Positions 1 through 8,069 of a DNA stretch of 41,218 nucleotides are shown in pieces. Position 1 is the first letter of the stretch, and each line of letters begins with the position of its first letter. Below the pieces are notes generated by a model. The model was given only the letters and a program-made list of their open reading frames with translations, was not told the DNA's origin and ran no database searches. Source of the DNA: Peribacillus glennii (GTDB lineage: Bacteria; Bacillota; Bacilli; Bacillales; DSM-1321); the NCBI RefSeq assembly GCF_003429105.1, contig NZ_QVTD01000018.1:1-41218 (forward strand), given 5' to 3'. Made by a program: the position numbers and the translations under genes.

Positions 1-9
1 CTTAACCAA
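1..9 (+). rRNA. 3' end of 23S rRNA (partial)
   Basis: The window opens with CTTAACCAA, the usual last bases of Bacillus 23S rRNA (...GAGGACTTAACC). The rest of the gene lies outside the window. Positions 10-135 are the 23S-5S spacer, which contains the ATCCAGTTTTGAAGGAAC stretch commonly seen in Bacillus rRNA spacers. The exact mature end is not visible. Confidence 0.7.
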
Positions 10-135
10 AGTTGTTTTGAATACACGCAAAAGCCTTACCTGTTATCCAGTTTTGAAGGAACAACATAAATTTCTTCTTGCAAAACTCTTTCTTAAGATA
101 TTATAATAGTTAGTGTCTTATAGCATTGAATAATG

Positions 136-252
<117 letters not shown>

Positions 253-304
253 TGCATTATTCTAAATTATTCAATAGCTGGTATTAGGAAACATTATATA
301 TTAT

Positions 305-379
305 TCCGCAGTAGCTCAGTGGTAGAGCATTCGGCTGTTAACCGAACGGTCGTAGGTTCGAGTCCTACCTGCGGAGCCA
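305..379 (+). tRNA. tRNA-Asn (GTT)
   Basis: 75-nt cloverleaf with acceptor TCCGCAG/CTGCGGA, anticodon loop reading GTT, the GGTTCGAGTCC T-arm and an encoded CCA. First tRNA of the cluster after 5S. Confidence 0.97.
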
Positions 380-380
380 T

Positions 381-453
381 GCTTCCATAGCTCAGCAGGT
401 AGAGCACTTCCATGGTAAGGAAGAGGTCAGCGGTTCGAGCCCGCTTGGGAGCT
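381..453 (+). tRNA. tRNA-Thr (GGT)
   Basis: Acceptor GCTTCCA/TGGGAGC, anticodon stem CTTCC/GGAAG and loop ATGGTAA give anticodon GGT (ACC, Thr). The bases after the discriminator are TCC, so CCA is not genome-encoded and must be added after transcription. This differs from most of its neighbours. Confidence 0.94.
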
Positions 454-475
454 TCCGAAATATTATTCAACAAGC

Positions 476-550
476 GGCCCCTTGGTCAAGCGGTTAAGAC
501 ACCGCCCTTTCACGGCGGTAACACGGGTTCGAATCCCGTAGGGGTCACCA
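476..550 (+). tRNA. tRNA-Glu (TTC)
   Basis: 75 nt starting GGCCCCTTGGTCAAG, anticodon TTC in loop CTTTCAC, with encoded CCA. Matches the usual Bacillus tRNA-Glu sequence. Confidence 0.97.
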
Positions 551-557
551 TTATAAC

Positions 558-633
558 GGAGGATTAGCTCAGCTGGGAGAGCACCTGCCTTACAAGCAGG
601 GGGTCGGCGGTTCGATCCCGTCATCCTCCACCA
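558..633 (+). tRNA. tRNA-Val (TAC)
   Basis: 76 nt, acceptor GGAGGAT/ATCCTCC, anticodon stem CCTGC/GCAGG with loop CTTACAA (TAC, Val), encoded CCA. Confidence 0.97.
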
Positions 634-640
634 TCTATTT

Positions 641-716
<76 letters not shown>

Positions 717-736
717 TTGTTGCTTTAATTAAATGT

Positions 737-821
737 GGAGGGGTAGCGAAGTGGCTAAACGCGGCGGACTGTAAATCCGCTCCCTCCGGGTTCGGCGGTT
801 CGAATCCGTCCCCCTCCACCA
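737..821 (+). tRNA. tRNA-Tyr (GTA)
   Basis: 85-nt class II tRNA with a long variable arm (CTCCCTCCGGGTTC), acceptor GGAGGGG/CCCCTCC, anticodon GTA and encoded CCA. A 98-nt AT-rich spacer (822-919) with no recognisable gene follows before tRNA-Gln. Confidence 0.97.
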
Positions 822-919
822 TTTTTGTAAAATACTATCGTGGATAAGTTATATATTCTCTTTTTAAGGGAACTATATGATTACCACCTATTTTTTTATA
901 AGGCAAACTTTTTATTCTT

Positions 920-994
920 TGGGCTATAGCCAAGCGGTAAGGCAACGGACTTTGACTCCGTCATGCGTTGGTTCGAATCCAGCTAGCCCAGCCA
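920..994 (+). tRNA. tRNA-Gln (TTG)
   Basis: 75 nt, acceptor TGGGCTA/TAGCCCA, anticodon loop CTTTGAC (TTG, Gln), encoded CCA. Confidence 0.97.
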
Positions 995-997
995 TAA

Positions 998-1070
998 GAG
1001 CCATTAGCTCAGTCGGTAGAGCATCTGACTTTTAATCAGAGGGTCGAAGGTTCGAGTCCTTCATGGCTCA
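998..1070 (+). tRNA. tRNA-Lys (TTT)
   Basis: 73 nt up to the discriminator A: acceptor GAGCCAT/ATGGCTC, anticodon TTT in loop CTTTTAA. The next bases are CTT, so CCA is not encoded. Only 3 nt separate it from tRNA-Gln. Confidence 0.95.
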
Positions 1071-1081
1071 CTTTTCTACTT

Positions 1082-1156
1082 GCGGAAGTAGTTCAGTGGT
1101 AGAATACAACCTTGCCAAGGTTGGGGTCGCGGGTTCGAATCCCGTCTTCCGCTCCA
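1082..1156 (+). tRNA. tRNA-Gly (GCC)
   Basis: 75 nt, acceptor GCGGAAG/CTTCCGC, anticodon GCC in loop TTGCCAA, encoded CCA. Confidence 0.97.
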
Positions 1157-1175
1157 AAAAAGATATATTAACTGA

Positions 1176-1251
1176 GGGGCCTTAGCTCAGCTGGGAGAGC
1201 GCCTGCCTTGCACGCAGGAGGTCAGCGGTTCGATCCCGCTAGGCTCCACCA
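1176..1251 (+). tRNA. tRNA-Ala (TGC)
   Basis: 76 nt, acceptor GGGGCCT/AGGCTCC, anticodon stem CCTGC/GCAGG with loop CTTGCAC (TGC, Ala), encoded CCA. Last tRNA of the cluster, followed at once by a terminator. Confidence 0.97.
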
Positions 1252-1276
1252 TCTAACTACATAACACCAAAATTTC

Positions 1277-1308
1277 GTCTTAAACTATCAGGTTTAAGAC
1301 TTTTTTTA
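1277..1308 (+). terminator. Terminator of the rRNA/tRNA operon
   Basis: Perfect 9-bp stem GTCTTAAAC/GTTTAAGAC with a 6-nt loop followed by TTTTTTT. It closes the 5S-tRNA transcript. Confidence 0.92.
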
Positions 1309-1353
1309 TTTTTTTAGCTGCGAAAGCGCATACTTATGCATAAATTTGTTAGG

Positions 1354-1383
1354 TTGAACCATTTGAATTTTCAGTTATATTAT
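1354..1383 (+). promoter_or_regulatory. Putative SigA promoter of the arginase gene
   Basis: TTGAAC at 1354-1359 with TATATT at 1376-1381 (16-bp spacer) or TATTAT at 1378-1383 (18 bp). No GG-N10-GC (SigL/RpoN-type) element is evident, unlike the B. subtilis roc genes. Assigned by eye. Confidence 0.4.
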
Positions 1384-1409
1384 AGAAATAGATAAGGGGG
1401 ATGCTAACA

Positions 1410-2312
1410 ATGACAGTTAAGAAAATATCCATGATTGGATTGCCGATGGATCTTGGGCAAACGAGGCGGGGCGTAGACATGGGACCCAGCGCTATACGAT
1501 ATGCCGGAGTGGTTGAGAGATTAGAAGCGCTTGAAATAGAAGTAGACGATTTGGGTGACATTGTCGTTGGAAGACCCCGCTTGATAGAGAATCCAAATTC
1601 CAATTTAAAAAATCTGGAACTAGTAGGGAAAGCAAATGTGATGCTTGCGGAAAATGTGGACAGGATCATTGGGAAGGGTTCCTTTCCGCTTGTTTTAGGC
1701 GGTGACCACAGTATCGCAATCGGCACGCTTGCAGGCGTTGCGAAACATTATGAAAACCTCGGAGTAATATGGTATGACGCTCATGGTGATTTAAATACGG
1801 AGCAAACGTCACCATCCGGAAATATCCACGGAATGCCTTTGGCTGTAAGCCTTGGGCTTGGACATTCAGATTTGGTGAATATCTATGGCTATGCCCCTAA
1901 GGTGAAGCCTGAGAATATCGTTATCATTGGAGCTCGCTCTCTGGATCATGGGGAAAAAGAGTTAATTCGGGATAAGGGCATCAAGGTCTTTACGATGCAT
2001 GAAATAGACCGCCTTGGCATGGCAAAAGTAATGGAAGAATCCATAGGATACTTAAGGGGAAGAACAGACGGCGTTCATTTATCACTGGATTTGGATGGAA
2101 TTGATCCTCAGGATGCACCTGGTGTCGGGACACCGGTGATTGGCGGGATTAGTTATCGCGAAAGCCATTTGGCGATGGAGATGCTTGCAGAGGCTGGTAT
2201 TGTGACATCAGCGGAGTTTGTGGAGGTAAACCCAATATTGGATGAGCGAAACAAGACCGCAACAGTGGCAGTTGCTTTGATGGGTTCTCTCTTTGGAGAG
2301 AAGTTACTGTAA
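1410..2312 (+). CDS. rocF: Arginase
   Basis: Arginase hydrolyses L-arginine to ornithine and urea, the first step of the cytosolic arginase route of arginine use. The 300-residue protein carries the ureohydrolase manganese motifs GGDHSIAIG, DAHGDLN and SLDLDGIDP in order, and is close in sequence and length to B. subtilis RocF. An ATG at 1401 touches the GGGGG of the ribosome binding site (AAGGGGG, 1394-1400). The ATG at 1410 has correct spacing and gives MTVKK, so it is preferred. It stands alone here rather than with rocD/rocE, between a tRNA cluster and the sigW block, with its own terminator. Confidence 0.95.
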   Translation: MTVKKISMIGLPMDLGQTRRGVDMGPSAIRYAGVVERLEALEIEVDDLGDIVVGRPRLIENPNSNLKNLELVGKANVMLAENVDRIIGKGSFPLVLGGDHSIAIGTLAGVAKHYENLGVIWYDAHGDLNTEQTSPSGNIHGMPLAVSLGLGHSDLVNIYGYAPKVKPENIVIIGARSLDHGEKELIRDKGIKVFTMHEIDRLGMAKVMEESIGYLRGRTDGVHLSLDLDGIDPQDAPGVGTPVIGGISYRESHLAMEMLAEAGIVTSAEFVEVNPILDERNKTATVAVALMGSLFGEKLL

Positions 2313-2322
2313 AAAAACAATG

Positions 2323-2351
2323 AAACAGTAACCGCAGGGTTACTGTTTTTT
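2323..2351. terminator. Bidirectional terminator between rocF and the Spo0E-like gene
   Basis: 11-bp perfect stem AAACAGTAACC/GGTTACTGTTT with a GCAG loop and T-run on the plus strand. The A-run upstream lets it work for the convergent minus-strand gene, whose last codons overlap the right arm. Confidence 0.9.
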
Positions 2352-2498
2352 CGTCAAGTGAAAATATTGATTTATCAGCCTGTCCAATTCAGTGCTTGCT
2401 TTTACCACCTCATGGTCGGCCATGGAAGTATAGGAAGCTAAGTCAATCATTCGTTCTCGGCATTCTTCAATGTTCCGTAAGAGCTGTTCCGTGGTCAT
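2340..2498 (-). CDS. Spo0E-like aspartyl-phosphate phosphatase
   Basis: Small 52-residue helical protein of the Spo0E family, which dephosphorylates Spo0A~P and so delays sporulation. The family signature S-x-x-L-D-x-L-I-x-x-Y is present as STELDRLINQY near the C-terminus, after a first helix with IEECRERMIDLA. An in-frame upstream ATG at 2540 exists, but the ATG at 2498 (MTTEQLL) has AGAGGA upstream and gives the usual family length. It converges on rocF and shares its terminator. Family placement is from motif and length; the Spo0A target is inferred. Confidence 0.82.
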   Translation of the reverse strand: MTTEQLLRNIEECRERMIDLASYTSMADHEVVKASTELDRLINQYFHLTKKQ

Positions 2499-2598
2499 GT
2501 GAAAATCCTCTCTTTCCCCCTTTTTTTCTTTCATACCCACTTTTTTTATTTTCTAAACATAAAATGGGCATCTTTGTTAAAATTATAATGAGGTTTTT

Positions 2599-2625
2599 TG
2601 AAACCTTTTCTGCATGCGAATCGTA
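2599..2625 (+). promoter_or_regulatory. SigW-type autoregulatory promoter
   Basis: TGAAAC at 2599-2604 and CGTA at 2622-2625 match the -35 and -10 of the SigW regulon (TGAAAC, CGTA). The spacer is 17 nt rather than the usual 16. It lies 39 nt before the sigW start, as expected for autoregulation. Confidence 0.72.
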
Positions 2626-2663
2626 AATGTCGTATAGCCGCTTGAGCGGAGGTAAATGAAAGA

Positions 2664-3227
2664 ATGGAAGCCATTGTAAAACTAAGAATTAAACAGGTCT
2701 TAAAGGGAGACCAGAATGCTTTTGCCGAAATTGTTGAACTTTACAAAGACAAGGTGTTCCAAATTTGTTACAGGATGCTCGGAAACAGGCACGAAGCGGA
2801 GGATCTGGCCCAGGAAGCGTTTGTAAGAGCGTATGTTAACATTCATAGCTTTAATATCACCATGAAATTTTCGACCTGGCTGTATCGGATTGCAACCAAT
2901 TTGTGCATAGACAGGCTCAGAAAAAAAAAGCCGGATTTTTACCTGGATGCAGAGGTGGCCGGAACAGAAGGCCTCGATATGTATTCACAAATTCCTGCTG
3001 ATACCGCTTTGCCGGAAGATGAAGTGGAGTCCATGGAATTGCAGGAAACGATACAGGCGCAAATTGAAAAGTTGCCTGAGAAATACAGAGCCCCGATTGT
3101 GCTTAAATATATAGAGGAATTATCGCTAAAGGAAATAAGTGAAATTCTGGACTTGCCTGTTGGTACAGTTAAAACAAGGATACACCGTGGCCGAGAAGCG
3201 TTAAGAAACCAGCTGCGCCATTTATGA
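2664..3227 (+). CDS. sigW: ECF RNA polymerase sigma factor SigW
   Basis: Group IV (extracytoplasmic function) sigma factor of 187 residues, the same length as B. subtilis SigW and very similar throughout. Region 2 lies at about residues 20-90, with the YRMLGNRHEAEDLAQEAF and FSTWLYRIATNLCIDRLR stretches. Region 4 is at about 125-185, with the helix-turn-helix SLKEISEILDLPVGTVKTRIHRG. It directs RNA polymerase to genes answering cell-wall and membrane stress and antimicrobial peptides. GGAGG at 2648-2652 sets the start. It overlaps the longest rsiW frame and is followed by the anti-sigma gene, the standard SigW arrangement. Confidence 0.96.
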   Translation: MEAIVKLRIKQVLKGDQNAFAEIVELYKDKVFQICYRMLGNRHEAEDLAQEAFVRAYVNIHSFNITMKFSTWLYRIATNLCIDRLRKKKPDFYLDAEVAGTEGLDMYSQIPADTALPEDEVESMELQETIQAQIEKLPEKYRAPIVLKYIEELSLKEISEILDLPVGTVKTRIHRGREALRNQLRHL

Positions 3228-3244
3228 AGAAGAAGGTGAGAATC

Positions 3245-3862
3245 ATGAAATGTCGTGATGAAATCATTGGCTTGATGCATGAGTATTTAGATGAAGACAT
3301 AACAAAGGAAGACGAATCGTTTTTGCGCGGGCATTTGCGCAGTTGTGAAGATTGCCGGGCCCATTTCCACGAATTAGAAAAGACGGTTGTCCTCGTCCAA
3401 AGCTCCTCAAGAATCGTAGCTTCTCCTGATTTCACACAGAAGGTGATGTCTTCGCTGCCAAAGGAAAAGAAAAAAGTGGGCGCCGAGCGTTGGTTGAAAA
3501 ACCATCCATTACTAACCGCTGTATCGTTGTTTCTCGTATTGATGGCTGGAACCCTTTTTGGAACTTATAATCAAGATGAGCAGTTTTCCGTGTCAAAACA
3601 GCCAAACCTCATGGTCGAAAATGAGATGGTGGTTGTCCCTAGTGGTGAAACCGTAAATGGGGACGTTGTAGTCCAAAACGGTGATATACGGATCGAAGGG
3701 AAAGTCAATGGCAATGTAACGGTTATCAATGGACACAACTACCTTGCATCAGCGGGGAGTGTGACAGGGGAAATTGAGGAGATAGACCAGATTTTTGAAT
3801 GGCTTTGGTTTAAAATAAAAAATACCGGAAAGGCCATTTTCCAGATAAATGAACAAAAGTAA
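3245..3862 (+). CDS. rsiW: Anti-sigma-W factor RsiW
   Basis: Membrane anti-sigma factor that holds SigW until regulated intramembrane proteolysis (PrsW/RasP/Clp in B. subtilis) destroys it. The 205-residue protein has an N-terminal cytoplasmic zinc anti-sigma domain with H-x3-C-x2-C (HLRSCEDC), one transmembrane helix at about residues 88-105 (PLLTAVSLFLVLMAGTLFG), and an extracytoplasmic domain resembling RsiW. An ATG overlapping the sigW stop (3224) would add seven residues, but AAGGTGAG just before 3245 favours the later start. Translation is probably coupled to sigW. Confidence 0.94.
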   Translation: MKCRDEIIGLMHEYLDEDITKEDESFLRGHLRSCEDCRAHFHELEKTVVLVQSSSRIVASPDFTQKVMSSLPKEKKKVGAERWLKNHPLLTAVSLFLVLMAGTLFGTYNQDEQFSVSKQPNLMVENEMVVVPSGETVNGDVVVQNGDIRIEGKVNGNVTVINGHNYLASAGSVTGEIEEIDQIFEWLWFKIKNTGKAIFQINEQK

Positions 3863-3898
3863 TCCTTCATTAGGTAATTTGTTCCTGATCAAACAATA

Positions 3899-3951
3899 CC
3901 GGACTTCAATTGGTGAAGAGGCAATCTCTTTCGATTGAAGTCCGGTTTTTT
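3899..3951 (+). terminator. Terminator after rsiW
   Basis: 12-bp perfect stem CCGGACTTCAAT/ATTGAAGTCCGG with a 23-nt loop and TTTTTT. It separates sigW-rsiW from cdaA, so cdaA probably has its own promoter. Candidate -10 boxes TATAAT occur at 3990-3995 (TTGGAC at 3965, spacer 19) and 4023-4028. Confidence 0.9.
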
Positions 3952-4087
3952 AGAGTTATTTTTCTTGGACACGCTTTGCAGATCCAATCTATAATGTTGA
4001 GATGTAATCGGATAAACTATGGTATAATTGTAAAGTTACAATTAAAATATTTTTTATCTAAGAGCATTGCCGACTGGAGGAAGTAAC

Positions 4088-4909
4088 ATGTCGTTATCCA
4101 ATTTTACTTTCCTGGATTTTATAGTGAATTTCATCGATATTCTCCTTGTCTGGTTTGTAATATATAAACTCTTGATGGTCATTCGGGGCACAAAGGCCGT
4201 GCAGCTGTTAAAAGGGATTTTTGTGATTGTCATTGTACATAGCCTTAGCAGACTGATTGGATTGAATACAATCGGTTGGTTAATGCAACAAGCGATGAAT
4301 TGGGGGATCCTTGCAATCATTATCATTTTCCAGCCTGAACTGCGCCGGGCCCTAGAACAACTGGGAAGAGGGAAACTGTTCACAAGGAGCGCCGGACAAG
4401 AAGAGGATGAACAGGACCGATTAGTCGAGGAAATCATTAAAGCTGTTTCGTATATGGCAAAAAGGCGGATAGGAGCCCTGATTTCAGTGGAACGGGAAAC
4501 AGGATTGAATGATTATATTGAAACTGGAATTCCGCTCAGTTCTCAGATTTCCAGTGAATTGCTAATCAATATATTTATTCCTAATACACCGCTGCATGAT
4601 GGAGCTGTCATTATCCAGAACAATCAGGTGGCAGCAGCTGCCTGTTATTTGCCTCTTTCAGAGAGCCCTTTTATTTCAAAGGAACTTGGTACACGGCACC
4701 GCGCCGCACTCGGTATAAGTGAGGTTACAGATTGCATCACCATTGTGGTCTCGGAGGAAACGGGGGCGGTGTCCCTTACGAAAAGCGGGGAGCTGCATCG
4801 TGAGTTAGATCAAGGCACATTTAGGGAATTGTTGTTGAACGAGCTGGTTCTCGATAACCGATCAACTTCTTCAGTACGCTGGAATTGGAGGGGGAAGAAA
4901 AATGGATAA
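4088..4909 (+). CDS. cdaA: Diadenylate cyclase CdaA (c-di-AMP synthase)
   Basis: Makes cyclic di-AMP from two ATP at the membrane; the product controls potassium and osmolyte uptake and cell-wall homeostasis. The 273-residue protein has three N-terminal transmembrane segments (about 12-32, 38-55, 66-82), a short coiled region, then the DAC domain with catalytic DGA at residues 171-173 and RHR at 203-205, both intact. GGAGG before the ATG at 4088 sets the start; an upstream in-frame ATG at 4067 lacks a site. The stop overlaps cdaR by 8 nt, so translation is coupled. This cdaA-cdaR-glmM order is conserved in Firmicutes. Confidence 0.96.
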   Translation: MSLSNFTFLDFIVNFIDILLVWFVIYKLLMVIRGTKAVQLLKGIFVIVIVHSLSRLIGLNTIGWLMQQAMNWGILAIIIIFQPELRRALEQLGRGKLFTRSAGQEEDEQDRLVEEIIKAVSYMAKRRIGALISVERETGLNDYIETGIPLSSQISSELLINIFIPNTPLHDGAVIIQNNQVAAAACYLPLSESPFISKELGTRHRAALGISEVTDCITIVVSEETGAVSLTKSGELHRELDQGTFRELLLNELVLDNRSTSSVRWNWRGKKNG

Positions 4910-6251
4910 GTTTATGAATAGCCCATGGTTCGTCCGGATTGTATCCCTTGCCTTGGCAGCCCTATTATTTACTTCCATCAATCTGCAACCTGAATCCAGC
5001 AAGGGGCAGCTGGGTTTCAATACGCCGGGGAAGACATATACAGCAACAATTCAAAATGTACCCGTCGAGATTGACTACGATCAGGAAAACCTGGTGGTAA
5101 CCGGAGCGCCCCGAACGGTAGACGTTACATTAAAAGGGGCCAAGCCTTTGGTGGTTTCTGCGAAAAACCGGGGTGACCTAAGAGTATATATTGATTTATC
5201 AGACCCGGATTTATCCTTAGGGCAAAAAAATGTTCGGCTAAAAGTCCGGGACATGAATGAAAAATTGACAGCCAAAATTAATCCGGAAATTGCTACAGTC
5301 ACGATACAGGAGAGAGTGACGCAGGAGTTTTCAGTTGATCCGGAGTTTAACCGATCTTTACTGGAAGATGGGTATGTAGCAGATCAGCCAAGAGTTAATC
5401 CTAAAACTGTAAAAATTACCGGTGCCAAAGATGTGATTGAGAGGATTTCCTATGTAAAGGCAATCGTTGAGCTTAATAGAGGCATTACTGATACTGTACA
5501 ACAGAAAGCGAAAGTACAGGCCCTAGACAGGGATTTAAATAAGCTTGATGTTTTAATTGATCCTGAGGCGGTAACTGTTTCCGTGCAAGTTAGCATTCCT
5601 GCAAAAAAGGTGCCTATCGTAGCGGTTCAAACAGGAACCCCGGCTGATGGACTAAAAATAAAAGAAATCAGTGTTGAACCGAAGGAAGTGACTTTGTATG
5701 GAAAAGAATCGGTCCTTCAAAAAATCAGTGAAGTCCGCCTGCCTGTTTCAGTCGGCAATATAGAGGGTGATGCGGAGTTTGAACTGCCGCTAAATCTTCC
5801 TGATAACGTCCATAAAATGTCCAGGGATACAGCTACTATTAAAGTCAGGACAGAAAAGGAATCCCCAAAAGACAACGATATGGATGAACAAGAAAACCAG
5901 GAAGACCAGGAAAACCAGAAAGACCAGGAAGTGGTCGCCCAAACAAAAACATTCCATGACCTTACAATACAGACTGTCGGGAACGCAGATGACACGGCGG
6001 TTACATTCATTTCCCCTCCATCAGGGAGGACAAGCATCACACTGACAGGAGACCCAGAGAACCTGAAGAAAATTACGGGATCCGACATTCAGCTTTCCGT
6101 TAATGTAAATAGATTTGAAGAAGGAAAACACGACGCAACGATACAAGTTAAAGCGCCAAGCAATGTAAAGTGGGAACTGCCGTTGGAACAAGCAACGGTC
6201 TCGATCACTAAAAAAAACAGTGAACATAGAGGTTCGATAGACAACATATGA
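4902..6251 (+). CDS. cdaR: CdaA regulatory protein CdaR (YbbR-domain protein)
   Basis: Extracytoplasmic regulator that binds and modulates CdaA. The 449-residue protein has an N-terminal membrane anchor (about residues 9-26, [18 protein letters not shown]) and then four YbbR repeats, recognisable by recurring 'V.G....V..V..V.V.VD' strands. Between repeats 3 and 4 (about residues 322-345) is a low-complexity acidic/glutamine linker built of E-N-Q/D-Q units, with matching DNA repeats near 5884-5930. Overlaps cdaA by 8 nt; glmM follows after 16 nt. Confidence 0.93.
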   Translation: MDKFMNSPWFVRIVSLALAALLFTSINLQPESSKGQLGFNTPGKTYTATIQNVPVEIDYDQENLVVTGAPRTVDVTLKGAKPLVVSAKNRGDLRVYIDLSDPDLSLGQKNVRLKVRDMNEKLTAKINPEIATVTIQERVTQEFSVDPEFNRSLLEDGYVADQPRVNPKTVKITGAKDVIERISYVKAIVELNRGITDTVQQKAKVQALDRDLNKLDVLIDPEAVTVSVQVSIPAKKVPIVAVQTGTPADGLKIKEISVEPKEVTLYGKESVLQKISEVRLPVSVGNIEGDAEFELPLNLPDNVHKMSRDTATIKVRTEKESPKDNDMDEQENQEDQENQKDQEVVAQTKTFHDLTIQTVGNADDTAVTFISPPSGRTSITLTGDPENLKKITGSDIQLSVNVNRFEEGKHDATIQVKAPSNVKWELPLEQATVSITKKNSEHRGSIDNI

Positions 6252-6267
6252 AGAAGGAGCGATATTG

Positions 6268-7617
6268 ATGGGTAAATATTTTGGTACAGATGGAGTCAGA
6301 GGCATAGCCAACAGCGAATTAACACCTGAACTTGCTTTTAAACTTGGCCGTTATGGCGGATATGTGCTAACCAAAGATACAAATCGTCCAAAAGTATTAA
6401 TTGGCCGTGATACACGGATTTCAGGCCATATGCTCGAAGGGGCGCTTGTTTCCGGTTTATTGTCCATTGGTGCGGAAGTAATGCGCCTTGGCGTAATCTC
6501 TACTCCTGGAGTGGCGTACTTGACAAAGGCTTTAAGTGCAGAAGCAGGCGTCATGATTTCTGCCTCTCATAACCCGGTTGCTGATAATGGGATTAAATTC
6601 TTCGGCTCTGATGGTTTTAAACTATCCGACAGCCAGGAGGAGGAAATCGAACAGCTGATGGATTTGGAAACCGATCAGCTTCCACGCCCTGTAGGGGGTG
6701 ACCTCGGAAATGTGAACGATTATTTTGAAGGCGGCCAGAAATATATCCAATATCTAAAACAGTCAGTTGATGATGACTTTACAGGCATTCATGTTGCCCT
6801 GGACTGTGCGCATGGGGCTACATCTTCTTTGGCTACCTATTTATTTGCGGATTTGGATGCCGATGTATCGACAATGGGTGCCTCACCGAACGGCCTGAAT
6901 ATTAATGAAGGGGTTGGGTCTACCCATCCGGAAGCACTGGCTGCGTTAGTAAAAGATAAAGGCGCGGATGTAGGCTTGGCTTTTGACGGCGACGGGGACC
7001 GCCTGATCGCAGTCGACGAAAATGGGGAAATCGTAGACGGTGATCAAATTATGTACATCTGTGCAAAATATATGAAGGCGCAAAACCGCTTAAAACATTC
7101 TACAGTTGTTTCCACGGTGATGAGCAATCTTGGGTTCTACAAAGGCTTGGAAGAGCAAGGTATCCAAAGTGCCCAAACTGCTGTAGGTGACCGGTATGTC
7201 GTGGAAGAAATGAAAAAAGGCGGGTATAACCTCGGGGGTGAACAATCCGGGCATATCATTTTCCTTGATTACAACACAACTGGTGACGGCTTGCTTACAG
7301 GACTGCAGCTGGTTAATATCATGAATGCGACGAAAAAACCGCTGTCCGAGCTCGCTGCTGAAATGAGGAAATTCCCGCAAATGCTTGTGAATGTGAGGGT
7401 AACCGATAAGAATGGTGTTACTAATAATGCCAAAGTTAAGCAAGTGATCAGTGAAGTGGAAGCTCAAATGAACGGAAATGGAAGGATATTGGTAAGGCCT
7501 TCAGGTACTGAGCCTTTGGTTCGTGTAATGGCGGAGGCTCCAACCGAGGAGCAATGCCGGCAGAATGTGGACCGGATTGCCACGGTCGTAAAAGAGGAAA
7601 TGGGATTACAGGAATAA
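6268..7617 (+). CDS. glmM: Phosphoglucosamine mutase GlmM
   Basis: Interconverts glucosamine-6-phosphate and glucosamine-1-phosphate on the way to UDP-GlcNAc and peptidoglycan. The 449-residue protein shows the alpha-D-phosphohexomutase signature [16 protein letters not shown] with catalytic Ser at residue 100, the metal loop FDGDGDRL (about 240) and the C-terminal phosphate-binding [15 protein letters not shown] at 6265 is also in frame, but the ATG at 6268 with AAGGAG upstream gives the canonical [12 protein letters not shown]. In B. subtilis and relatives GlmM also binds CdaA, so its place in this operon is functional. Confidence 0.97.
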   Translation: MGKYFGTDGVRGIANSELTPELAFKLGRYGGYVLTKDTNRPKVLIGRDTRISGHMLEGALVSGLLSIGAEVMRLGVISTPGVAYLTKALSAEAGVMISASHNPVADNGIKFFGSDGFKLSDSQEEEIEQLMDLETDQLPRPVGGDLGNVNDYFEGGQKYIQYLKQSVDDDFTGIHVALDCAHGATSSLATYLFADLDADVSTMGASPNGLNINEGVGSTHPEALAALVKDKGADVGLAFDGDGDRLIAVDENGEIVDGDQIMYICAKYMKAQNRLKHSTVVSTVMSNLGFYKGLEEQGIQSAQTAVGDRYVVEEMKKGGYNLGGEQSGHIIFLDYNTTGDGLLTGLQLVNIMNATKKPLSELAAEMRKFPQMLVNVRVTDKNGVTNNAKVKQVISEVEAQMNGNGRILVRPSGTEPLVRVMAEAPTEEQCRQNVDRIATVVKEEMGLQE

Positions 7618-7625
7618 GAATGGAA

Positions 7626-7664
7626 ATGCATAAGGGGAACTTCTTTGCCTCTTATGCATATTTT
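7626..7664 (+). terminator. Possible terminator after glmM
   Basis: 9-bp stem ATGCATAAG/CTTATGCAT with a 16-nt loop followed by ATTTTAT, an imperfect T-tract. May attenuate rather than fully stop read-through to glmS. Confidence 0.6.
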
Positions 7665-7721
7665 ATATAGAGTGCTGTTTGTTGCACCTTTCTTCGGTTA
7701 AAATGAGTGAATCACATATTA

Positions 7722-7750
7722 TTGACGTCAATAGAAACGTAGGATATGAT
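7722..7750 (+). promoter_or_regulatory. SigA promoter for the glmS ribozyme transcript
   Basis: TTGACG (7722-7727), 17-bp spacer, TATGAT (7745-7750). Lies about 80 nt upstream of the ribozyme cleavage site. Confidence 0.7.
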
Positions 7751-7830
7751 AAGCTCATGCCTTTGCAATTCATTTGCCAAGGCAGCAATTTTTCCATTCT
7801 TGAGAAAGGAGAACGGGATTCAACATTTGA

Positions 7831-8000
7831 AGCGCCAGGACTAAGTATGTACGGATTTGCTTAGTTGACGAGGAGGAGGTTTATCGAGATTTCGGCGGAT
7901 GCCTCCCGGCTGATCGTGCACAGCCGCAAAAATTTCTATCTTAAAACAGCGGGGCAACCTGCTGCACAAAGGGTAGAAAATGCACACATAAAAACTTTCA
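7831..8000 (+). ncRNA. glmS self-cleaving ribozyme (glucosamine-6-phosphate riboswitch)
   Basis: The leader of glmS contains the family's conserved parts in order: the cleavage region A|GCGCCAGGAC (scission expected between 7831 and 7832), the core TTGACGAGGAGGAGG at 7863-7877, TTTATCGAGATTTCGGCGG and ATGCCTCCCGG, the P3 stem CGGCT...AGCCG (about 7907-7925), and the P4 stem CAGCGGGGC...CTGCTG (7947-7964). In this family glucosamine-6-phosphate acts as cofactor for self-cleavage, leading to mRNA decay and lower GlmS. The 3' limit is approximate. A GGGGGCA/TGCCCCC hairpin at 8008-8025 follows before the ribosome binding site. Reading frames across this stretch are not genes. Confidence 0.93.
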
Positions 8001-8069
8001 GAGACAAGGGGGCAGGAGTGCCCCCAGGCATTCCTGTTCCCTGGCTCGGTTATAGGAGGAACAGTATTT

